Below the pieces are notes generated by a model, which saw only the letters and a program-made list of their open reading frames with translations, did not search any database and was not told the DNA's origin. Of a stretch of 64,000 bases of DNA, positions 40,744 to 47,572 are shown one piece after another. A program made the translations under genes and the position numbers. Numbering within the stretch: the stretch's first letter is position 1; the number at the start of each line of letters is the position of its first letter. The stretch is from positions 16,105 to 80,104 of the forward strand of contig JAJTHE010000008.1 in assembly GCA_021298815.1 (NCBI GenBank), given 5' to 3'. The stretch is from Betaproteobacteria bacterium (lineage in GTDB: Bacteria > Pseudomonadota > Gammaproteobacteria > Burkholderiales > CAIKXV01).

Positions 40744-41465
40744 CGACGCTCGCGGCGCGGGTGGTGCGCGTGCCGGCGCTGGACCCGGCACTGGTCGATC
40801 CCATGTACCGGCTGTACGCGGCCCACTACGATGCCTGCGACCCGGTGCGCTTCCGCAGCGACCTCGCCGGCAAGGACCATGTGATCCTGCTGGAGGACGA
40901 CGGACGGCTGTGCGGCTTCTCGACCGCGGTCGACCATCCGTTCGAATGGAAGGGCACGCGGCTGCGGGTGCTGTTCTCCGGCGACACCATCATCGATCGC
41001 AGTGCCTGGGGACAGCAGGCACTGAGCCGTGCGTTCGCCCGGCTCGCCGGCGCACTGCATGCGCGCGAGCCCGCGGTGCCGCTGTACTGGCTGCTGATCT
41101 CCAAGGGCCACCGCACCTATCGCTACCTCAGCGTGTTCGCGCGCCGGTTCTTCCCGCATCCGTCCGGCGACGACGAGGACCTGCTGCCGCTCGCCGGCGC
41201 GATCGCGGCGGCACGCTTCGGGGCGGACTTCGATCCGGCGCGCGGCGTGGTGGCCTTCCCGCGCTCGCTCGGGCAACTCAAGCCCGAGCTCGCCGACGTG
41301 CCGTCGCGGCTGTCCAGGCGGCCGGAGGTCGCGTTCTTCCTGCAGCGCAACCCGGGCTATCGCAGCGGCGACGAGCTGGTCTGCCTGACCCGGCTCGACC
41401 CGGACAACCTGCGCGCGCTGGTGCGCGCCGCCTTCCTGGCGGGCATGGCCGATGGGCTGGACTGA
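40740..41465 (+). CDS. GNAT-like acyltransferase (candidate)
   Basis: DPMYRLYAAHYDA...HVILLEDDGRLCGFSTAVDHPF...WLLISKGHRTYRYLSVFARRFFPHP; GTG start overlaps Rieske gene stop. Confidence 0.6.
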   Translation: MTTLAARVVRVPALDPALVDPMYRLYAAHYDACDPVRFRSDLAGKDHVILLEDDGRLCGFSTAVDHPFEWKGTRLRVLFSGDTIIDRSAWGQQALSRAFARLAGALHAREPAVPLYWLLISKGHRTYRYLSVFARRFFPHPSGDDEDLLPLAGAIAAARFGADFDPARGVVAFPRSLGQLKPELADVPSRLSRRPEVAFFLQRNPGYRSGDELVCLTRLDPDNLRALVRAAFLAGMADGLD

Positions 41466-43122
41466 ACTCGCCGCCGCGGTCGCGGGCGCACGCGACCGCT
41501 TCGCGCGGCAGGCGGCCTGTCCGGCGCAGGCGCAGCAGGCGCTGCTGCAGTCCATCCTGTCGCGCCATCGCGGCAGCCGCTTTGCCCTGGACCACGGCTT
41601 CGAGCGCCTGCTCGCGCGCTGCGCGGCACCGGCATCGACGCTGCACGAGGGGCTCGCGGCCTGGCGGGACGCAGTGCCACCGGCCGACCACGCAGGCGTC
41701 GCACCGGCGATCGACGCGATGGCTGCCGGCGCGCAGCGCGTGCTGGTCGACGAGCCGGTGGTCGCGTTCGAGCGCACCGGCGGCAGCACCGGCGGAGCGA
41801 AGCTCGTTCCGCTGACCGCGAGCGGGCTCGACCTGCTCCGGCAGGGACTGTTCGCCTGGATCGACGACCTGTGCCTGCACCGGCCCGGCGCGATGCAGGG
41901 CACGAGCTACTGGTCGATCAGCCCGGCGGCGCGCGCACCGGGCCAGACCGACGGCGGCGTGCCGATCGGGCTCGCCTCGGACGCCGAGTACTTCGGCGAT
42001 GCCGCTGCCGCGATCGGTGCGATGCTGTGCGTGCCGTCAGCGATCGGGTCCGTCGCGGACATCGGCGCATGGCGCAGCGCGACCCTGCGCTGCCTGCTCG
42101 CCGATGCACGGCTGTCGCTGGTGTCGGTATGGAGCCCGACGTTCTGGACCGAACTGTGCCGGCATGCGGTGGAACAGCGCGAACGGCTGGTCGATGCGAT
42201 CGCGCGCGGGGACTGGCCGGTGCCGGCGCCAGGTTCGCCGGCCGATGCCGTCGACGAAGCGTTCGGCGCTGCATTCGGCGATGCGCTGCCCGCGCCGCGC
42301 CCGGACCCGGCGCGCGCGCGGGTGGTCGATGCGGCGCTGCGCGCGCCGCAGCCCGACTGGGCGCGCGTCTGGCCGCGGCTGGCGCTCCTGTCCTGCTGGA
42401 CCCATGGCAGCGCGGCGGCCTGGGTGCCCGGCCTGGCCGCCGCCTTCCCGGGCGTGGAGATCCAGGGCAAGGGGCTGCTGGCGACCGAAGCGATCGTGTC
42501 GGTGCCGCTGTGCGACGGCGGCGATCCGGTCGCGGCGGTCGGCTCGACGGTGATCGAGTTCGAGGACGACGCAGGCCGCTGCTTCAACTGCCACGAGGTG
42601 GCGCAGGGCGGCGAGTACGCCGTGCTGGTCACCACCTCCGCCGGGCTGTACCGCTACCGGCTCGGCGACCGGGTGCAGGTCACCGGCCACTGGCAGCACG
42701 CGCCGCGGCTGCGCCTGCTCGGCCGCGGTGCGGCGTCGAGCGACCTGTGCGGCGAGAAGCTCGACGAAGCCTTCGTGCTCGGCTGTGCCCGGGCGCTGCC
42801 GGTCGGGGCGATGCGCCTGGTGCCGGTGCGCTACCCGGCGCGGCACTACCGGCTGGTGCTCGATGCCGCCGAGTGCGGCGAGGCCGAGGCGGGGCGCATC
42901 GCGCAGCGGCTGGATGAACGGCTGTCGGTGAACCCGCAGTATGCGTATGCGCGCCGGATCGGCCAGCTCGGTGCGATCGTCGCCTGCCGTGTCGACCGGC
43001 TCGCCGCGCGCCTGCAGGCGCTGGCACTGATGAACGGACAGCGGCTCGGCGATGCCAAGCCCGGCGCGCTCGGACGCATCGACGAACCCGACCTGCAGGC
43101 GGTCGAACGGGTGGCGCCATGA
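41452..43122 (+). CDS. GH3 family acyl-acid amido synthetase-like protein
   Basis: FERTGGSTGGAKLVPLT (ATP/AMP motif), QGTSYWSISPAAR, GKGLLATEAIVSVPL, GLYRYRLGDRVQVTGH, LCGEKLDEAFV. Confidence 0.88.
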   Translation: MGWTELAAAVAGARDRFARQAACPAQAQQALLQSILSRHRGSRFALDHGFERLLARCAAPASTLHEGLAAWRDAVPPADHAGVAPAIDAMAAGAQRVLVDEPVVAFERTGGSTGGAKLVPLTASGLDLLRQGLFAWIDDLCLHRPGAMQGTSYWSISPAARAPGQTDGGVPIGLASDAEYFGDAAAAIGAMLCVPSAIGSVADIGAWRSATLRCLLADARLSLVSVWSPTFWTELCRHAVEQRERLVDAIARGDWPVPAPGSPADAVDEAFGAAFGDALPAPRPDPARARVVDAALRAPQPDWARVWPRLALLSCWTHGSAAAWVPGLAAAFPGVEIQGKGLLATEAIVSVPLCDGGDPVAAVGSTVIEFEDDAGRCFNCHEVAQGGEYAVLVTTSAGLYRYRLGDRVQVTGHWQHAPRLRLLGRGAASSDLCGEKLDEAFVLGCARALPVGAMRLVPVRYPARHYRLVLDAAECGEAEAGRIAQRLDERLSVNPQYAYARRIGQLGAIVACRVDRLAARLQALALMNGQRLGDAKPGALGRIDEPDLQAVERVAP

Positions 43123-44207
43123 GCCGTTACCGGTTCGAGCCGGCGGTCGCGGCCGACGATGCCGCGCTGCGCGCGCGCATGGCGGCCGACTGGCTGCGGG
43201 GTTCGCTGTCGGTGAGCTTCCGGCGCGAGCCTTCGTACTTCGCCGGCTGCGTGCTGCAGGGCGAGCAGGTACAGGTGCACAAGTGCGTCGACACCGCCAG
43301 CGGCGAACTGGTCGGCATGGGTGCGCGGCTCGCCACCCGGCTGTGCATCAACGGCGAGTGGCGGCGAGTGGGGCTGCTGTCGGACCTGCGCCTCGCGGCC
43401 CATGCCCGTGGCGGCACGCTGGTCGCGCGCGGCTATCGCGTGCTGCGCACCCTGCACGAGGGCGATCCGGTCGACTTCTACGTCACCGTCATCCTTGACG
43501 GCAACCGGACGGCGATCGGCTCGATTGCCAGCGGCCGGGCAGGGCTGCCGACCTATCGCGATTTCGGCCGGATGCTGAGTCCTGCGATCCCCCTCGACTG
43601 GCCGAAGCCGGCACTGGCGCTGCCGGGCATCTGCTTGCGGCGCGCCGCGACCGGCGAGGAGGGGGCCGTGCTCGAACTGCTTGCCGCGGCCGCGCCACGC
43701 CGGCAGTTCACCCGCGACTGGTCGACGCTGTCGCCCGGACTCTCGATCACCGATTTCTTCGTGGCCGAGCGCGGGAGCCGGCTGGTCGCATGCGTCGCTG
43801 CCTGGGACCAGCATGCCCTGCGCCAGACCTTCATCGAGGCCTATTCGCCGGCCCTGGCGGCCCTGCGGCCCTTCTACAACGCAGCGGCCCGACTGCTGCC
43901 GCTGAAGCCGCTGCCCGCGCCCGGCACACGCATCCCGTACGTGTACCTCGCCGCGGTCGCGGTGCTCGACGACGACCTCGCGCTCTGGCGTGCACTGCTG
44001 CGCCATGCCTACCGAGAGCTGCGGCATGGACCCTGGCACCACGCGATCGTCTCGCTGCACGAGGACGATCCGCTGGCGGCCGCGCTCGCCGACTACCGCG
44101 CGATCCGGGCGGCCGGACGCGTCTACGTGGTCCACTACGGCGACGGCGCGGCGGCGGTGGCCGCGCTCGACCGCCGGATTCCCTGCCTCGACCTCTCGCG
44201 CATATGA
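43119..44207 (+). CDS. GNAT family acyltransferase-like protein
   Basis: RREPSYFAGCVLQGEQVQVHKCVDTASGELVGMGARLATRLCINGEWRRVGLLSDLRLAAHARGGTLVARGYRVLRTLH. Confidence 0.7.
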   Translation: MSRYRFEPAVAADDAALRARMAADWLRGSLSVSFRREPSYFAGCVLQGEQVQVHKCVDTASGELVGMGARLATRLCINGEWRRVGLLSDLRLAAHARGGTLVARGYRVLRTLHEGDPVDFYVTVILDGNRTAIGSIASGRAGLPTYRDFGRMLSPAIPLDWPKPALALPGICLRRAATGEEGAVLELLAAAAPRRQFTRDWSTLSPGLSITDFFVAERGSRLVACVAAWDQHALRQTFIEAYSPALAALRPFYNAAARLLPLKPLPAPGTRIPYVYLAAVAVLDDDLALWRALLRHAYRELRHGPWHHAIVSLHEDDPLAAALADYRAIRAAGRVYVVHYGDGAAAVAALDRRIPCLDLSRI

Positions 44208-45187
44208 ATGCGACTCCGTTCGCCCGGCGCGCCGACATCCCGCCTGCACTGCTGCAGCCGGCGCGGCTATCCGGATTGCTGCGGGCCGCCTGTGCGGACT
44301 GGGCCGTGATCCTCGCCTGCTGGGCGACGATGTACGCCGGGCCGCAGGCGCTGTGGCCGCTTTGCATGGTGCTGGTCGCCGGCCGCATGCATGCGCTGGG
44401 CGTGGTGCTGCACGACGCCTGCCACCTGAAACGGGCGCCACCCACGGCTGCGTCGCACCTGCTGGAGCTGCTCGCCGGCTACCCGATCACCTCGACCCTG
44501 CCGGCGATGCGCTACCACCACCTGCGCCACCATCGGCACAGCGGCATGGCGCTCGATCCGTACTTGAAGCCGGGCGCTTCGCACCGCTTCTGGCCTGCGC
44601 TGCTCTGCCGGCTGCGCGGCCCGGTGATGGTGCTCGCCTGGTTCGTGCGCGGCTTCTTCGGCTGCGCCGCGCTGGCGTGGCCGCGGCTGCGCAACGCCTA
44701 CGGCCGGATCTTCTTCGGCGAACGCAGCGACGTCGACCTCACCCGGCATCCGGAGATCGCACGCTGCCTGCGCGCCGAACCCGGCCAGGCGCTGTTCTTC
44801 CTGGCGCTGGTGCCGGTGGCGCTGCTGCTGCCGCAGGCCGTCCTGTACGGATACCTGCTGCCGCTGATGCTGGCCGGCCTGTTCAACGCCAACCGGGTGG
44901 TCGCCGAGCACCTGCATGTACGCACGACCGACCGTGACCCGTCTACCCTCGTCGCCACCACCCGAACCCACGACTGGGGACTGGCCGGGCGGCTGTTCCT
45001 GTACCCGCGAAACATCGGCTTCCATGTCGCGCACCACCTGCATCCGACGGTGGCGATGCAGAACCTGCCGGCGCTCGACGCCTGGTACCGGGCGAACGAG
45101 CCGGGCTATCGCGCGCCGGCGGCGATCGAATCTATACTCATGCAGAGGCTCGCTGCCGGCACGACCGATGACGGGGCCGCATCCTGA
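44204..45187 (+). CDS. Fatty acid desaturase family protein (desaturase B of cluster)
   Basis: His boxes HDACH, HHLRHHRHSG, HVAHHLHP; TM segments; ATGA overlap with previous gene. Confidence 0.9.
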   Translation: MNATPFARRADIPPALLQPARLSGLLRAACADWAVILACWATMYAGPQALWPLCMVLVAGRMHALGVVLHDACHLKRAPPTAASHLLELLAGYPITSTLPAMRYHHLRHHRHSGMALDPYLKPGASHRFWPALLCRLRGPVMVLAWFVRGFFGCAALAWPRLRNAYGRIFFGERSDVDLTRHPEIARCLRAEPGQALFFLALVPVALLLPQAVLYGYLLPLMLAGLFNANRVVAEHLHVRTTDRDPSTLVATTRTHDWGLAGRLFLYPRNIGFHVAHHLHPTVAMQNLPALDAWYRANEPGYRAPAAIESILMQRLAAGTTDDGAAS

Positions 45188-45198
45188 GGAGGAAAGGC

Positions 45199-45804
45199 AT
45201 GGCACGCATCCGTTACCTGCATCCGGAAGACGTCGACGACCCCGAGATGAAGCGATGGCTGGTCGAGGCCATCGACACCGGCAAGCCCGGCCCGGAGAAC
45301 CAGGCGATCCGCGCGCACAACAAGGTCGTGATGCGCTCGTTCACCTCGCTGGTCCGCACCATGCGAGAAGAGGGCGTGCTGCCGCAGGAACTGCGCGAGC
45401 TGATGCGCGCGCGCATCGCCACCTCCTGGGGCCGGATGTTCGCCACCGACTGCCATTACTGAGGGAACATGAACACCGCACAGTTCGTGCGGGTCCCCGG
45501 CCACCGGATGGCGCTGCTCGATGGCGAGCAGTCCTACCTGCAGTCCGACCAGTTCACCGACCGCGAGAAGGTCGCGCTGCGCTACTGCGACGCGATCATC
45601 GGCAACCCGCTGCACGCGGACGACGCGATGTGGGCCGAGCTGCACCGACACTTCACCGAGCCCGAGCTGGTCGAACTCGGCCATTACATCGGCTTCATGT
45701 CGGGCGGCCAGCGCTGGCTGCTCACCCTGCACGTACAGCATGGCGAGCTGGCGGAATCGATGTGCGCGCGGGCCGCCGCCGAGGCGGGAAAGTCCGGGAT
45801 CTGA
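45199..45804 (+). CDS. Carboxymuconolactone decarboxylase/AhpD-like protein read through in-frame TGA (candidate selenoprotein, CxxU)
   Basis: Two ORFs in the same frame: ...LRELMRARIATSWGRMFATDCHY-[TGA 45460-45462]-GNMNTAQF...FTDREKVALRYCDAIIG...HFTEPELVELGHYIGF; together one CMD-family protein with TGA at the second Cys of CxxC. Confidence 0.6.
45463..45497 (+). promoter_or_regulatory. Putative bacterial SECIS-like hairpin immediately 3' of TGA
   Basis: GGGA...CCGCAC-AGTTC-GTGCGG-G-TCCC: 6-bp apical stem, 5-nt loop with G at position 2, 4-bp basal stem; loop starts 20 nt after TGA. Confidence 0.45.
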
Positions 45805-45825
45805 CCCCGGAGTCAGACCCCGGGG
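45801..45825. repeat. REP-like/terminator-like element CTGACCCCGGAGTCAGACCCCGGGG
   Basis: IR CTGAC-CCCGGA-GTCAG and repeated GACCCCGG, overlapping the stop of the CMD gene. Confidence 0.35.
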
Positions 45826-45855
45826 GCGCCACGGTCGAGGCCTGGCCGGCGCCGG

Positions 45856-46629
45856 TCAGTCGCTGAAGGAAGGATCGAGGCGCCCCGCCTGGCGCAGGCA
45901 GGCGGCCCAGTTCTTCGCGCGGTTGGCCAGCCGCTCGCCGCCCTGCGACTGCGACAGCGCGTATTCGCAGACCGACTCCTCGATCAGCGTGACCGGGGCG
46001 CCGCCCGACAGCGCGGCGATCTGTCCCTTGCACGCCATCTCGAGGAAGTGGTGCTCGAAGAACGCATCCTGCACGGTTGCACCGCAGACCAGCGCGCCGT
46101 GGTTGCGAAGCAGCATGATCGACTTGTCGCCGAGGTCGCGGATCAGGGGGGCACGCTGTTCCATGTTGAACTCGAAGCCGCCGAACGCGTGGTAGGCGAT
46201 CCGCTTGTAGAAGGTGACCGCCTGCTGATTGATCATCAGCAGGCCGTGCTGCTGCGAGGACACGCCCATCGCCGCCTCGGTGTGCGTATGGAACACCGCG
46301 TTCAGGTCGGGCCGTGCAGCGAGCAGGCCGGCATGGATCACCAGTCCGCCGCCACGCAGGCGCGGGCTGTCCTGCTGCGGGTTGCCGTCGAAGTCGAACT
46401 TCAGCAGGCTGGAGGCGGTGACCTCCTCGAACATCATCGTAGGCGGCTTGATCAGCAGGTGCTGCGGCTTGCCCGGCACACGCATAGACAGGTGGTTGTA
46501 GGTGAGGTCGTTCGAGCCGTAGTGCGCGAGCAGCCGGTAGCAGCAGGCGAGGTCGACGCGCGCGTTCCATTCATCGGGGGACACCCTGCTGCGCAGGTCG
46601 GACAGGGCCGGGGTGGCGGGATGGTTCAT
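45856..46629 (-). CDS. Class II aldolase/adducin family protein
   Basis: LACCYRLLAHYGSNDLTYNHLSMRVPG, AVFHTHTEAAMGVS, LLRNHGALVCGATVQDAF. Confidence 0.92.
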   Translation of the reverse strand: MNHPATPALSDLRSRVSPDEWNARVDLACCYRLLAHYGSNDLTYNHLSMRVPGKPQHLLIKPPTMMFEEVTASSLLKFDFDGNPQQDSPRLRGGGLVIHAGLLAARPDLNAVFHTHTEAAMGVSSQQHGLLMINQQAVTFYKRIAYHAFGGFEFNMEQRAPLIRDLGDKSIMLLRNHGALVCGATVQDAFFEHHFLEMACKGQIAALSGGAPVTLIEESVCEYALSQSQGGERLANRAKNWAACLRQAGRLDPSFSD

Positions 46630-46837
46630 CGTCGGGGCTCCATGGCGCTCGCAGGCGGGGATCGCGGCCGGGCGCAGCCGCCTGAGCAGTGTATCGACAG
46701 GACTGCAGCGGAAAAACCTCGGAGCGCTGGTTTTTTCGGACTAACGCAGATGTCAGCAAGCGTTTTCGGATCGGCGTCAAGCGAGCAGGGTTTTCGTCCG
46801 TGCCGTCCGATCCTTGCCGCAGGCGACGGTGAGATGC

Positions 46838-46915
46838 GCGGGTGAAGCGCGCCAGTGAAGTGCCATAGCGAGCGCGATGCCGACCCGCAGGTCCCGGAAG
46901 GGACGAGCACGGCAT
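46838..46915 (+). ncRNA. Possible structured 5' leader RNA upstream of decayed PEP-CTERM gene
   Basis: ATGCCG(46877)...CGGCAT(46915) enclosing GTCCC-GGAA-GGGAC (GNRA-type tetraloop), plus GCGGGT(46838)/ACCCGC(46888) long-range pairing. Confidence 0.25.
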
Positions 46916-46949
46916 GCCAGATCACTTTCTTTCACGAAAGGAGGATGAC

Positions 46950-47488
46950 ATGAACGGACTGAAGAAGAAATGAGTTTCGGCGGCGGCGGCCGCGCTGCTG
47001 GTCACGATCGGTGCCGCATCGGCGCAGAGCGTCACGCGCTTCGATGCGGGGGGCATCGATGCCGGTAGCTTCAGCGCGTTGATCGATCCGGTCGCCCGGA
47101 CAGTGAGCATCAACGAAACGTGGAACTGGTCGGCGCCTGCGTTCCTGCGGTTCTCGGGCTTCACCTCCGGCTGGACCGCGACCAGATCGATCAACAATTC
47201 GACGGCCTGACGTTCGGTGGTCCCCGCAACTCGCCCCAGTTCGCCGGCCTGTTCATCGATGAAGTCACCGATGCGCGCGACTTCATGGATTTCTTCGACG
47301 GCAGCATCGCGAGCAGCGGCTCGGGCGTCCTGAACTTCAGGGTGTTCGGACTGGACAGCGGTGAAGACGTCCTGCTCGTGCAGCGTCCCGACGAGTTCAG
47401 CTCGGTGGTCTCGTTTCCGGGCGCACTGCCGCTGCTCGCCTCGGGCCTGCTCGCCCTCGGCTGGATGTCGCGCCGCCGCAAGGCCTGA
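46950..47488 (+). pseudogene. PEP-CTERM exported protein with in-frame TGA at codon 8 and downstream frameshift
   Basis: SD aaaggagg; MNGLKKK-(TGA)-VSAAAAALLVTIGAASAQSVTRFD... then another frame ...LDRDQIDQQFDGLTFGGPRNSP...VVSFPGALPLLASGLLALGWMSRRRKA. Confidence 0.75.
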
Positions 47489-47572
47489 TCGATCGTCGCG
47501 CCCGGGCAGGCCGCCGAGGCGGCTTTCCCGCGCAGGTCGAGCGGGTCGAAGGCACGCACGGCGGCTGCCGCG

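Noticed and set aside
36396-45187. Classical PKS/NRPS or polyyne cluster
   Set aside because: No KS, adenylation/PCP, ACP, FAAL or rubredoxin genes; only tailoring-type enzymes plus GH3/GNAT are present.
45801-45825. GACCCCGG repeat as part of the SECIS
   Set aside because: More than 300 nt downstream of the TGA; bacterial SECIS elements lie immediately after the UGA. Better explained as a REP-like or terminator element.
46950-46973. In-frame TGA of the PEP-CTERM gene as selenocysteine
   Set aside because: It lies in a signal peptide n-region, not a redox motif, and the gene also has a frameshift; pseudogene is the simpler reading.
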